DNA of 64,000 nt from assembly GCF_037176765.1 (NCBI RefSeq), contig NC_090023.1, forward strand, positions 99,619,366 through 99,683,365, given 5' to 3'. Origin of the DNA: Anolis sagrei. Taxonomy: Eukaryota > Chordata > Lepidosauria > Squamata > Anolidae. Of the stretch, positions 11,013 through 29,465 are shown one piece after another (positions within the stretch are counted from its first letter, which is position 1; every line of letters begins with the position of its first letter). Under the pieces are notes generated by a model. That model ran no database searches. It was not told the DNA's origin and saw nothing but the letters and a program-made list of their open reading frames with translations. The position numbers and the translations under genes were made by a program.

Positions 11013-11683
11013 TCTATATAAATAAAAATGTAATGTTAGTTTGTGGGATTGACATAACTCTAAAACCACTGGATGAAGTGGCACGAAATTTGGACACAAT
11101 ACACCTATCAGATCAATGAGTGACCATCACTCATAAAAACACCGAAAAACACAGCAAAAGGGACATAAAAAGCCAAAAAAGCAAAAAGATGCTACCGTGC
11201 ATGGGCAAAAACGACTCTCCTGACAAACAAAACACACAATAGCATATCCACACTATAGCTCCCAGCATCCCCTAGACCAGGCCCTTTAGGAGAGGAGGAT
11301 GATCCAAATGCACTCCTTCCAAGATGCAAACTTTCTTCTCCTTGGACTTCTTTGAGAGCATCCCAATCCCTGCATATTTCCAATTTCCTATTCCTGGACT
11401 GCAACTCCCAGCAATCCTCCAGATAGATAGATTAGACAGACATAGACAGGTAGGTAGATAGATTGATCAGGAGGACTGCTGGGAGTTGCAGTCCAAGAAT
11501 ATGTAGAAAATGAAGAAAAGGGAGGAAGTGGAAGGGAAAGAAAAGAGTGGGGAAGGAAGAGAAGAGGAAGAGAAGGAAGGCGAGAAGGAAAGAAAAAAGG
11601 GAAGGAAGGAGAGAAAGAAATTAAGAAAGGGGAGAAAGAAGGAGGGACGGCTGGCCACAGCAACACGTGGCGGGTATAGCTAG
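11013..11683 (+). mobile_element. Non-autonomous Helitron
   Basis: It starts with TCTATATAAATAAAAATG directly after an A and ends CTAG before a T. A 3' subterminal hairpin, GCCACAGCAACACGTGGC, lies just upstream of the end. These are Helitron hallmarks: 5'-TC, 3'-CTAG, A^T insertion and no target duplication. Inside are an inverted-repeat MITE (GGACTGCAACTCCCAGCA at 11397, its inverse at 11478-11495) and a polypurine tract. Copies related at the ends lie at 31424-32222 and 59668-59956. Confidence 0.75.
11507..11647 (+). repeat. Polypurine tract (about 140 bp)
   Basis: The plus strand is almost entirely A and G (GGAAG/GAAAG motifs), with only a few pyrimidines. It lies inside the Helitron and may form H-DNA. 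Confidence 0.85.
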
Positions 11684-12266
11684 TACAACAACAAAATTCT
11701 GGAAAACCATATTGGAAGTAGGTGAGAGCAAGAAATATCTTACTGCCAGGTTAAGATATGTTAAATAGATTAATTTTATATCACTGAAATTAACAGTAGA
11801 GCCAGAGTAGTGTTATATGGTGCATTGTGTGAACCTTGGGCTACAATTCTGGAGAAAAGGCTTCAAACCTCGCTCAGCAATGGAAACCCACTGAACTAGT
11901 CACACTCAATTTGCCAGAACATATAGTAGAATTTACCAGAAACCTAGCTAAACTGGAATTAACAAAGCCCTTCATTTTAATGCAATTTATCTGGAAAGAA
12001 CAAATAATCAGGGTCAATTAATATTGTTTATCCCTTTGTATAACATCAGTCAGATGGAGTTTGCAAACTGCCCCACGCAGCAGATACTGTGGAGTGGGTG
12101 TAATTATAGATCTTCTAGTGCCTTATGACATTCCCTTAGTGTTAAAGAGTTAGTAATTTCAGGACTCAGTCTAAGGATAATTAGTTCATGGCTACTAGAG
12201 TCACGTGTTTTTCTCTTCACTGGGATATTTTATTGTACAGCAGGGTTTTGAGGATTTTTAAAAAAG

Positions 12267-13016
12267 TGTAGGGGACCCCCTGCTTGGGGTCCTTGCTGAG
12301 TCCGTTGCAGAGGGCAGCAAAATGAAGAGCATCTAGCCTCCAGAGGTAAAGCAAATCTCGTTTATTTTCTTCACGGCCGTGGAGAGACGGAACAAGCCAG
12401 AAACAACACAGTGTTTCACTCAAAGTGGCTGCCCGTGCTCTACATCTCAAAAGTGGGCCTTCTTATACTCTTTAACAAACATCCTAAATAATGAGATTAG
12501 GCAAAAGGTCAAACATCCTATACCTGGTTATACATTAAAGTTCCCTACTTTTGCTGGTTCTGCATTCCCTAAATTAAGCAATAAAGATGTGAATGAAAGG
12601 TCATATAGTCAGAAAAGCTACGTGTCACTCCTCCCAGTATGGGAGGGGGACTTCTGTTTCCTCTCAATCTTTGGTTCATAGTGACCTATTAAGTTTGACC
12701 TCTTCGTTATTCTGCTGACCACTTCCAGTTTCTCTTTCCTTATTCTGCCGGTTTTCTGTGATACGTGTCTCTAGCTCCGCTGTCACTCTGTAACTTGTAA
12801 ATGACCCTTTGCTTTGCCAAACAGCAGGAAATGCCTATTTTCTATTCTTATCTTAGTTTGCCAAAGTAATTATTTCATTCACCTGCTTTGAATCTGCCTG
12901 CTTTGAAAAGGGGAAAGGTTACTGTCTTATGTAAAAAGCTTCTATAGTATAGGTTTTTAGATTGATTCAACTTTAGGATTATTAATTATTAGGATTTTCA
13001 GACTTAGCCTCCTTCA
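12267..13016 (-). mobile_element. Probable solo LTR (endogenous retrovirus or LTR element)
   Basis: The element runs TG...CA with a 4-bp flanking repeat, AAAG (12263-12266 and 13017-13020). On the minus strand a TATA-like TATAAG near 12466 is followed about 100 bp later by AATAAA near 12361-12366, the spacing expected of an R region. No internal retroviral sequence adjoins it, so it looks like a solo LTR of about 750 bp. The family and age are not determined. Confidence 0.45.
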
Positions 13017-13589
13017 AAAGAACATCTGAAAAAAATAACTGTAGTCAGTGAGACAGAGAGCTATTGTCCATTGACCTTTTAGGGAATGGATCCTAGTTAT
13101 ATTATTCAAAATGCTCTTCAAAATAGAAGGTGTTTTTCTATGCCTAGCAGTGAGATCAGATTCAAAGGTAATCTGGCCTTTGTACGTCAAAGATGGGGGG
13201 CATCTTTGCTTCAAACAGGGAAACATCTTGGAGTGTCCCAATATGTAACCTTCCTATGTACCTCCCAGGGATGAAGGGCTTCTTGAGGGCTGTGAAATTC
13301 CTTCCCTAGGAAGTCTTGGATGGACCATTCTGGGCTCATTGGGAAAATACTGTTTTATTTTAAAAGGCACCAAGGACTTTATCACACAAGACTTGAAAGC
13401 AGAATTTCAGCAATATAATAACATCTTTGGATGGTACTATTCATACAACACTGTGACTGTGTCATTTCTGCTTTGCGTTGATGCAAGGCTCCTTTTCATT
13501 GGTGGTTAAAATAAAAAATAATGATAGGATAGCCCATAAGGTAGAAATAATTTGATGGTGTGCAACAACAATAAATCTGTATGCCTCTT
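13017..13589. other. Intergenic, no feature
   Basis: No repeat family, exon or regulatory signal was recognised in this stretch. Confidence 0.4.
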
Positions 13590-13785
13590 TCAATCTACCA
13601 CTTCCCCAGGCTTGGTTGGTAGGGAGAGAGCCTTCTTGGTGGTTGTTCCTACGCTCTGGAACTCTCTCCCGAGATAGGTTCGATCTGCTCCTTCTCTGTT
13701 TTCTTTTTGCTGGCAGGCAAGATCTTCTTGTTCCAACAGGCCTTCAGCCTTAGCTGACCAGGCTTGAAATATGTGCAACTGGGCA
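13590..13785 (+). mobile_element. L2-like LINE fragment
   Basis: GAGAGAGCCTTCTTGGTGG and CTCTGGAACTCTCTCCC match the C-terminal coding end seen in the L2 copy at 53600-53650. The copy is short and diverged. Confidence 0.5.
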
Positions 13786-14174
13786 TGCAGTTTTTAATAT
13801 GTAATTTGCATTGTAGATGTTGCAATTGTTTTCAATTATTTAAAATAATTATATTTTACTATGGCTAAGAAAAGATGGGACTAAAATGCAATCAGTTACT
13901 ACACATGAGCCACTCTGTTATTATTTATTAGAATAAAATCAAATTAATATTCAACCAATTTAACAGGAAAACACAATGTCGGGTTCCCCATTTCAGTCGT
14001 TTCTGGGTTTTGACAGTGTTCTGTCAAATAAGCAGCTAATACCCACACATTCCATTTCTTGTTTTACCATGTTTAATTCCTCCTGATTCATATTTTCCAC
14101 CTTCCATGTTCCTATACTGCTTTATTTTTTGTTATTTTCTATTTCATATTAAGTTTATAGTAATAGCAGTTCTT

Positions 14175-14632
14175 GGAGCCCCCAATGGCTCAGTGGGTTA
14201 AATCACTGAGCTGTTGAATTTGCTGACAGTTTCGAATCCAGAGAGCGGAGTGAGCTCTTGCTGTTAGCCCCAGCTTCTGCCAACCTAGCAGTTCAAAAAC
14301 ATGCAAATGTGAGTAGATCAATAGGTACCACTCTGGTAGGAAGGTAACGGTGCTCCATGTAGTCATGCTGGCCACATGTAGTCATGCTGGCCAGCTCTTT
14401 GGCTTAGAAATAGAAATGAGCACCAACCTCCAGAGTCAGACACGACTGGATTTAATGCCAGGGGAAAACCTTTACCTACACTTTAATGGCTGTTCTATTT
14501 TCTGTGATATGTCATGTTTTGATGTAATCTGTTATACGTCTCTTCGTTGACATTGAATGTTTGCCATATGTGTTGGAAACCACCCTGAGTCACTCCGGGG
14601 AGATAGGGTGGTCTATAAATAAAGATTATTAT
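14175..14632 (+). mobile_element. tRNA-derived SINE followed by a Sauria/LINE-type tail
   Basis: The head has A-box-like TGGCTCAGTGGG and B-box-like GTTTCGAATCC. The body includes GTACCACTCTGGTAGGAAGG and CAGACACGACTGGATTTAATG. A downstream tail, TTGAATGTTTGCCATATGTG...ACCCTGAGTCACTCC...ATAAATAAA, runs to 14630. An antisense copy of the body lies at 37575-37878. A direct repeat of CATGTAGTCATGCTGGCCA sits within it. It is not a tRNA gene. Confidence 0.7.
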
Positions 14633-15559
14633 TTTCATTTCTAGTATTTTGAAAGTAGTGTTTGAACAGAACATACAATTTAGTACTTTTCTAACTTCTG
14701 TACTCCGTACTATTTTAGATGTTGATTTAATTCTACCGCTTTGAGTCCCATTTGAACTTCTGGAACAGAAGAGTCAGTCTGCCGTAAATATTGGAATGGC
14801 TGTATTGATGTGGGAGCTGCCACAAACAACAACAACAAAACTGGCAAGTGTGATCAACCTGGTGGAAACCATGAAATTTCAGAGACTTGGGTGATTTGTG
14901 TCCAACCTCCTGTAGGTTATGGCTTAGCCTGATCTAAGGAAGAATCTGATCATCATTGAACCTCTGTGTCCAATGTCCATCTTTACAAAGTTGTGTTGGA
15001 TTTCTGCAACATGTCTACATATTTGTAATGTTATGGAATAGAGATTGTAATGTAGAACATCACCTAAGTATTTTGTGTGCTATTAATATCATAATCAGTT
15101 ATGAGCTTTAAAGGGCATTCTTCAGAAATCCACTATTTGCTAGTACTTGCATAATATTCATTGGATGGTGTGGTATATCACTAGGAGCATTGTATTAACC
15201 TTGCAACAAGCACCTTAGGAATTCATGCTTGTACGACACAGCTAGACAATCTCTTAACAGAAACTATGTCACAGAAGTGGCATTTTGATTGAACCTGATG
15301 AAAGTCTATCTATGGACTATCAGTTTTATTTTTGCCATGGCATAGGTCAATATAGTATAATTACTTTTTATAATAGTTTTTGGGGTTTTGTCTAGAAGAC
15401 TACTTTGATGGCAAGGTACACATTAGGGCAATGGGAATAACAACACCAATGTAACTGACCCATAACTAAATAGTTTATATGTTGAATGAATGAATGGTTT
15501 ATTGTACCAGCCATAGGTCATGACATGACTTAATATACAACCTTTGAAAGTACAATAAG
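14633..15559. other. Intergenic, no feature
   Basis: No exon or repeat family was recognised between the SINE and the LINE tail fragment. Confidence 0.35.
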
Positions 15560-15567
15560 CACTTTCC

Positions 15568-15672
15568 AATATTATTATTATTATTATTATTTGCTTTATT
15601 TCTATACCGCATTTTTCAGCCCTTAACAGGCGACTCTTAACAATATAACAGGCGGCCCTTAACAATATAAAC
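15568..15672 (-). mobile_element. LINE 3' tail fragment with (TTA)n
   Basis: ATTATTATTATTATT is followed by TATTTCTATACCGC, the reverse of the common squamate LINE end GCGGTATAGAAATAAA. It is only a fragment. Confidence 0.45.
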
Positions 15673-15924
15673 ATTATAACTTATTCCATATACTGGCTCT
15701 TTTATATTATATTATAGTAGCATTGACATTATAGTTTATATATTAATAGACTTAAATGATTGATATTCTTTAATTTGTACTGTGTGCTTGCTCCTTTATA
15801 ACACATATTTACCTACTGAGAAATAAGTCTCATAGAGTTCAGTGGGAATTACAGGACAACCTCTGTAACTGTGGAACCCATATCCATAGTTTCACTTACT
15901 CACAACAGGAGAAAATTATATCTC

Positions 15925-16065
15925 CATGAATTTCCTAGGTCGTCCAGACAATTCTCTGGTATGCTTCCCTCAGAAGATTTTCACAGAGTTGTAATGGTGG
16001 AATTTGCTATTTGTAGAGATACTTTTCTGGGAATCTCTAGATCCTCCAATATAACTCTGTAGTAT
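15925..16065. repeat. Unclassified MITE-like repeat
   Basis: TTTCCTAGGTCGTCCAGACA and TGGTATGCTTCC at one end, and TCTCTAGATCCTCCAATA with TGTAGTATGG at the other, belong to the family also seen at 10581 and 24120. Confidence 0.35.
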
Positions 16066-16600
16066 GGTTGAACTAGAGGACACATTATTTTATGGTGTTC
16101 TGTCATATTTACAGTTTTAGGTAACTCCAGTCTGGCCAAGAATCTTTCTTCTGCAGATATGGAGGTCTTACCATATTACCAGGTGAGTGCATGTGACAAA
16201 GGTCCATGATATAAAAAGAATATTTGAAAAAAAGCAGCTTAACATTTCTGGGTTTTTTTAAAGAAATATTTTGAAGAAAAGACAACAAACCGGTGAGGAC
16301 AGATGGGAAAACAGTAAGTGTGAGTTACACTATCGTCCCACCTTCCATTGCACAAAAAATAAAAATCACAGATCACTGGACTCAGACCTAGTTTCTTGGT
16401 AGTAATACAGGTTCAATCTTTGGGAAGTTAATGAGCCAACACATGTATTGAGTATGCTGAACCAGTGGGTGGAGGGAGTGAAGATGGACAGATAAATTGC
16501 CAGATGGACCCAGGCTCCTTTCTTTCATCTTGCTTCTTTCCACACAGCTACTGTACTGGAAGATATGTAGATTGCTTTAAGGCAGTATTCCTTTTCTCCT

Positions 16601-16619
16601 CCCCCCCCCCCCCCCCCCC
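16601..16619 (+). repeat. Poly-C run (about 19)
   Basis: This is an uninterrupted C homopolymer. Its exact length may be unreliable in the assembly. Confidence 0.8.
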
Positions 16620-16652
16620 ACTTGAAAAGTCAGTATCTTTCTTGCTCTAGAG

Positions 16653-16975
16653 CAGTGGTTCTTAACCTGTGGGCTGCAGACCACCAATGGGCCACGAGGA
16701 CAAAAATCTGGTCCACAAGCCTTTTCCTTCTTTATTTATTTTATTTTAGCTCCTTTTGAGCCACCTGCCACTCCTTCCCTATTGCTGACCATGGCATATG
16801 TTCTGTATCAGAAACTAGAGCTGATATGGACTATTCAATGCAATTTTCTAAATCAGCACCCCAAACCGAATCTAAAGTTGACCAAAAACCGGTTCATAAC
16901 CCTTTAGGTACTAATGTTGGAGAGTGGGCCCTGGTCAAAGTGGTCCCTGATCAAAAAAAAGGTTGGGAACCACTG
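16653..16975. mobile_element. hAT non-autonomous element with 8-bp TSD
   Basis: It begins CAGTGGTTCTTAACCTGTGG and ends GGTTGGGAACCACTG. The exact 8-bp repeat CTCTAGAG lies at 16645-16652 and 16976-16983. TIR and TSD length identify hAT. It is the same family as 22079-22522 and 56821-57290. Confidence 0.9.
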
Positions 16976-16983
16976 CTCTAGAG

Positions 16984-18335
16984 AAATATATTTGGGTCTT
17001 CACCAAAATGACTATCATGTGGATGGAAGGCAGTGTTAGGAGCTTCTATAACTAAAAACAAGGTTACTTCCTCCTGCACTATCCCTCCTAATGACTCTCC
17101 AAATGACCAGTGTTCAAAATAGTTGTTTCCAGTCTAAGAGGTCACCAGAAATAGTTTGAACAATCAGAAATAGATGTGTCTTGATTCCTATGCTAAGGTT
17201 GAAGAATTTCCATATGTAGCTGTTCAGAGTTGAGAACAAAATCTTGGATTCCATGAGATCCAAGAACAAACCCAAGGAACTAAGATCCTTAGAAAATGGT
17301 ATGCAACTATAAGTCAAAAATGCTAATAATTGGCTGAAACATGAAAGAGTTTAGCTGGAATTATGAATCAACGCCTTAAAATTCATATGGAAAAGCAATA
17401 TTCTATATCAAATCCAGCTTTACAGAGAAGAGCTGTCCTGTAAAACATGTATAAATTGTTAAACTGATGACATCTTTAGTAATACAGGTGGGATTCTTGA
17501 TAATGAGCAAAATTTTCCAACACTCTATTTCTGACATTCACAAAAAGCAAAATACCAATTTAAACATGTAGTGGGTAATTTAAGAAGGAGGCACACTAGC
17601 AGATACTGCTACCAAACTCTGTTGAATAAAATTACATAGCTAGCCTAAAAAAAGCAAAGGAAATTTGGAAGTGAACCACCAGAAACTTGGCTGAAAAGCT
17701 GGAACTGAATGTTGTAACAGCAGCCAAAAAATCAATTCTAAAACAATTGTCCAGGCAATGATGGTTCTCTCCATAAATCAGAGCAGCTTACAAGCAGAGA
17801 GAAAAAAAGCGTTTTCAGGCTTAAGTAAAAGCCTTAAACCTTCATAATATATCATAATAACCCTGAAGGCTAGCTAAAAGCAGAGCAAGTGACAACACAG
17901 TTTCTAGATAAAGGTTTTCAAAGGTTGAGTGCATGTGAAAGTATAAATGTGCATATAGCAAAGGGAAGTGCCATAGCTATTGAAAACTTTGGAAAAAGGT
18001 GTTTTACACTATATAACATACCCGATTAAAATATGTATATGTGTTCCAGATGGCCATAGAGTTAACTGTTTTTATGTTAACCAAAAAGAGGTTTTGGAGT
18101 GCATTTTACTATAAAATTCTGCACAACCCCAGAATGACAATCCTATCCCATTACTTTCAGAAATGCAACAGAAACTGAGATCAGGAACTATACAGAAAGT
18201 TACCTTATTTGTGCAAATGAGATATCTTTTATTAAATAACTTTATGATTATTTTTATTATTATTGTTTGATACATAGCAAGATTAGTACACAGCAAACAA
18301 GATCACTGTGCTGGCTTTTGTATTTGATCACACGT
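16984..18335. other. Intergenic downstream of RGN, no feature
   Basis: This AT-rich sequence holds no recognisable exon, repeat or regulatory site beyond short homopolymers. Confidence 0.35.
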
Positions 18336-18339
18336 CAGA

Positions 18340-18713
18340 CACTTCCCAAGTGTCTAGGACTGTGTGATGTATCGGCAAATAATACGTGCAGATCAGAGTA
18401 GGGTGGCCTTTTGCAGCTGACAGATGGTAATTTTGTCAGCACCGATTGTGTTTAAGTGTAGGCCAAGGCCTTTAGGCACTGCACTCAGTGTGCTGATCAC
18501 CACTGGGACCACCTTTACTGGCTTGTGCCAGAGTCTTTGCAGTTCTAACTTTAAATCCTCATATTGTGTAAGCTTTTCCAGCTGCTTCTCGTTAATCCTG
18601 CTGTTGCCTGGGATTGCAACAGTGACAGCGATCCATACTTGGTTTTTTTCGATGATCGTGAGGTCAGGAGTATTGTGCTCCAAAACTCTGTTGTTGTTGT
18701 TGTTGTTGTTTAA
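18340..18713 (-). mobile_element. R4/R2-like LINE fragment (restriction-like endonuclease end)
   Basis: The minus-strand translation has VLEHNTPDLTIIEKNQ, WIAVTVAIPGNSRINEKQ and VVPVVISTLSAVPKGLG. This pattern is typical of the C-terminal restriction-enzyme-like endonuclease of R2/R4-type non-LTR elements. A (GTT)n run adjoins it at 18690-18712. It is only the C-terminal piece and lies downstream of RGN on the same strand. Confidence 0.65.
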
Positions 18714-18817
18714 CATAAACTATTTGTCAAAAGTTTTGATGATTCTTGTTTTAAAGCAAAGTATTTTAGATGGGTTTCAAACAAACCAAGACATTTTAGC
18801 AATCATCTATTTCAAAT

Positions 18818-18823
18818 TTTATT
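18818..18823 (-). terminator. Candidate RGN poly(A) signal
   Basis: AATAAA on the minus strand lies about 225 bp after the RGN stop codon and is the first such hexamer I found downstream. It would give a short 3' UTR ending near 18800. Confidence 0.45.
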
Positions 18824-19047
18824 AGGAAAGACATTATTTTGGTAAAGGAGAGGGGTGGAATCCATTTTTGTGTTAACAGAAGTAAAAAGCCAACGGTGAC
18901 ATACAAACCAGGCTGAAATATTAGGGGGGTAGCTCTTTTTGTTGTCCATCCCACTGTATCTTCCTGTGCAAAAGAGACAGGTTTCAAACCATGCAAATCT
19001 TTGAGCTCATCTCTTTCCTGATCTTGATATGTCTTCAAGAGAAGTCA

Positions 19048-26627
<7,580 letters not shown>

Positions 26628-26689
26628 TGTCTGTGGTGAAAAGGAATAGCAGTCAAGAATGCAGACAGAGAAACTGAAGAGGTACTTGT

Positions 26690-27175
26690 ATGGGTGCTGT
26701 GGGAAACCAAGTTCAAATCCTTGCTTGGCCTTTTTTTATCATGTCAGAAGCGACTTGGGAACATACTACAAGTTGCTTCTGGTGTGAGAGAATTGGCCAT
26801 CTACAGAGACGCTGCCTAGGGGATGCCCGGATGTGTTACTATCCTGCTGGGATGCTTCTCTCATGTCCCCGCAAGAAAGAGCTGACAGACGGAAGCTCAC
26901 CCCATTTCACAGATTCAAACCAGCAACTTTCACATCAGCAACCCAACCTTCAAGTCAGCATTTCAGCCGGCACAAGGTTTTAGCCCATTGCATCACCTCA
27001 GCTCTATGCTTGGCCATGGAAACCTACCAGATGGTCCTGGGGATGTCACACTCTCTCTAGGTCTCAGAAGGCAATGATAGACACCTTCTGAATAAATCTT
27101 GCCAAAAACAAACTCTAGGATGGGGTTGCCAAATTGGAGTCACCTTAAAGTCACACAACAGAAATTATACTGAAA
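26690..27175 (+). mobile_element. tRNA-derived SINE split by another SINE
   Basis: The head (TGGGAAACCAAGTTCAAATC) and body (GCCATGGAAACCTACCAGAT, GATGTCACACTCTCTCTAGG) are separated by the insertion at 26731-27006. The tail ends GTCACACAACAGAAATT. It lies in the 5' UTR intron of RGN. Confidence 0.6.
26731..27006 (-). mobile_element. tRNA-type SINE nested in another SINE
   Basis: TGCTTGGCC occurs at 26722-26730 and 27007-27015 as an exact target duplication. The antisense SINE has the tail AAGTCGCTTCTGACATGATA on the minus strand and a head ending near TAGCCCATTGCATCACC. The family recurs sense at 27670-27916 and 32223-32455. Confidence 0.8.
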
Positions 27176-27324
27176 CAAAACAGAATTTTAAAAGACCTAA
27201 TAATTTCAAAGCCACCTATCCATGTTGATCTCTTAATAGCAGTTAGGTATCAATAACTGGTTGTTAGCAATTAGTTTGCTTCCTAATAACAGAAAGTTGC
27301 TTGCCAGGTAAGAAAAATGGAATA

Positions 27325-27540
27325 TTGTGGTTTGCAAGTGCCTTGAAGTCATCAATCTGAATTTAAAAGGCAAGAAATACTCAGATGTAGGTTTGCCATT
27401 TCCTTCCTTTGAAAGATAGCCTACAGCACCTGATATGTGTTGGTGGTCTCCCATCCAAGTTCTAACCCCGGCTGCTTCTTCTTAGCTTAACAAGGTGAGA
27501 CAAGAGCCAGTGCATTTGGGATATTTCGGTAGGATATACT
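27325..27540 (-). mobile_element. 5S-rRNA-derived SINE, antisense
   Basis: GCCTACAGCACCTGATAT and GGTCTCCCATCCAAGTTCTA are the reverse complement of 5S rRNA 3' and internal promoter sequence. GCTTCTTCTTAGCTTAACAAG follows. The body toward 27330 (GCCTTGAAGTCATCAATCTG) is shared with tRNA SINEs. Confidence 0.7.
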
Positions 27541-27669
27541 AAGGCATGGAAATGGAGTGACTTGTTAACAGTATGGTCAGCAGACATACTATACTCTCAT
27601 GTGTGTGCAGGGATATCTGTGCAATATTGTTACTACAGGTTCAATTTATAGAAGTTAACAACTAACCTA

Positions 27670-27916
27670 AAGGAACGCTCGGTGGCGCAATGGGTTAAGC
27701 CCTTGTGCCAGCAGGACTGCTGACCGAAAGGGAATCTAGGAAGTGGGGTGAGCTCCCATCTATCAGCTCCAGCTTCTCATGCAGGGACATGAGAGAAGGC
27801 TCCCATGGGATGGTAAAACATCTGGACATCCCCTGGGCAACGTCCTTGCAGACGGACAATTCTCTCACACCAGAAGCAACTTGCAGTTTCTCAAGTTGCT
27901 CCTGAGACACAAAAAA
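27670..27916 (+). mobile_element. tRNA-type SINE, full length
   Basis: The head GGTGGCGCAATGGGTTAAGC is A-box-like. The body includes CTCCAGCTTCTCATGCAGGG and GACAATTCTCTCACACCAGA. It ends AAGTTGCTCCTGAGACAC then A8. It is not a tRNA gene because the body is SINE-like. Confidence 0.75.
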
Positions 27917-28179
27917 AACCCAACTAAACTAAACACAAACTGCAATTAGTGAATTTCAAAACCTAGCAATAGATATTACATCCCATTTATAGCCTGCAAT
28001 TAATGAGTTGCACAATTAATCAATTGAAAACTCCTAGCTTTTAAATCCCATTTAGTTCAATGAAAGAATTACACTGAGATCAATGGGACTGTGCTTCAGT
28101 CAGCATTTCAGAGGGGGAAAGAGGAACACAATTAACGCATTCTAGTATGTACTGAATAAACAGAATTAGAAATACTGGA

Positions 28180-28296
28180 TACCAAACCTTTTCCTTAATC
28201 CACTCAGAAGATTTCCAGTCCGATGTGTCCAATACACGATGAATCTCTAAATGACTCTCCTAGCTTTTTCTTCCCTTGGTATTGCAGACCAGTGCT
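28180..28296 (-). other. Candidate RGN non-coding first exon
   Basis: It would begin about 30 bp below the TATA motif at 28321-28327 and could end at AAG|GTTTGG near 28185. There is no transcript evidence, and the donor is weak. It fits the need for a spliced 5' UTR before 26630. Confidence 0.25.
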
Positions 28297-28320
28297 GACA
28301 CACGTCTGAAATGCTCTCAC

Positions 28321-28327
28321 ATTTATA
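28321..28327 (-). promoter_or_regulatory. Candidate RGN TATA box
   Basis: On the minus strand CCCAGCTGCTATAAATGTG lies about 1.7 kb before the RGN coding start. It is outside any recognised repeat. RGN is mainly a liver and kidney gene, for which a TATA promoter is plausible. This is motif evidence only. Confidence 0.35.
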
Positions 28328-28659
28328 GCAGCTGGGATTGCTAATCTTTAATGCCGGCAGTTATCTTCATAGTCAAACATTTCCAAGGTCTTGCTGAATA
28401 AAGTGTTTTTTTGTGTGTGTGCAGTCGGGCTAACAATAGGGCAAATTTCACAATTACTTTCTGCTTATTCCAAAAATGGAGGAGGGAAGCAGGGGAACAT
28501 GTGATGCTATGTGCTGTGTGCCACATTTTTGCACAAGATTCCCAAAATAGATTTGTTAAAAAGTCAATAAGAAATGCACAATTACAAGCCAGAAATTGCA
28601 ACATGTATTATGTGCACATGTACTGTAATGAGAGTCTCATTGGCAGAGAAAGCTTAAAG

Positions 28660-28750
28660 GCCATGGAAACTGCAACTCCCAAAATTCCAGAGCACTAAGC
28701 CCTGGCAGTTAAAGTGGTGTCAAGCTGTGTTAATTCAATAGTGTAGAGCA
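28660..28750. mobile_element. hAT-like MITE fragment
   Basis: CAACTCCCAAAATTCCAGAG, AGCACTAAGCCCTGGCAGTT and AAAGTGGTGTCAAGC match the family at 20815-20935. Confidence 0.4.
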
Positions 28751-28789
28751 GGGTTGGTATCTCTGTAGAGCCATGTAATCTACCCCCCC

Positions 28790-28908
28790 CCCCCAACCTC
28801 TTGGGTAGGTCACACACTCTCAGCCTCAAAGGAACTTCCACCATCCCAGGTTCGCCTTGAGGTGGCCATAAGTCGGAGATGACTCGAAGGCACACAGCAA
28901 GGCTTCCT
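28790..28908 (+). mobile_element. tRNA-derived SINE, 3' part
   Basis: GGGTAGGTCACACACTCTCA, GGCCATAAGTCGGAGATGAC and CGAAGGCACACAGCAA are the SINE body and tail. A C homopolymer precedes it. Confidence 0.6.
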
Positions 28909-28914
28909 CTTATG

Positions 28915-29465
28915 CTTCAGGTTGGGCGATTCATGTCATTCGGCCTAATCTGTGCCGAGAGAGTGGCTCTGTAGGAAAGAGGGAAAGAGCGCCGCGGGTT
29001 CGCTCTCTTTTCCCGACTAAACACGGAAACCTTGGCTTTCCTCGGCAGCGGGGAACGGGAGGCAGGAAGCGACCTACCAGCTGGGCCTCTTGGCTTGGAG
29101 AAGTTCCAGCTCGGAGGAGCGCCTGCTTCGGGCTTTTGGAGGCAGAAGACTCTCCGCCGGCGGGAGGCGGGTTGTGGGTCCCGATCGATCAATCGATCAC
29201 CCTCTACACTGGCTTCCTTTAGCTTTGCTGATTGGCGGCGCCTGCCTCTCTGCTGACTTTTGGGACTCCCAAGAGAGGCCGGACTGCCTCCTCCTCGGAA
29301 GGGCTGGGCTGGGCTTTCTTGCAGCAACAAGCCCCTGCCAACGAGCCTGGCCTAGGAGCTTGCAGGCTCGTGTAAAAAAGGAAAGGGGGGGGGAGAGGGG
29401 GCGGAGGGGGTGCAGCTGCCCCGGAGGAGCAATGCAAGGTGGCTCCCCTTGTGCCGCCAGGACTC
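28915..29465. promoter_or_regulatory. CpG island
   Basis: This is a GC-rich block with some thirty CpG dinucleotides by eye (GAGCGCCGCGGGTTCGCTC, CTCCGCCGGCGGGAGGCGGG), in a window that is otherwise CpG-poor. It lies between RGN and JADE3. It could be an alternative RGN promoter, since a GTAGGT donor-like site lies near 29076 on the minus strand, or the start of an unannotated non-coding RNA. Open frames in it look like composition artefacts. Confidence 0.7.

Noticed and set aside
18424-18825. 133-aa plus-strand open frame
   Set aside because: It is mainly the reverse strand of the R4-like LINE fragment plus a (GTT)n run.
27670-27740. tRNA genes at SINE heads (also 14175, 29870, 39600)
   Set aside because: A- and B-box-like sequences are present but the cloverleaf is not, and each continues into a SINE body and tail.
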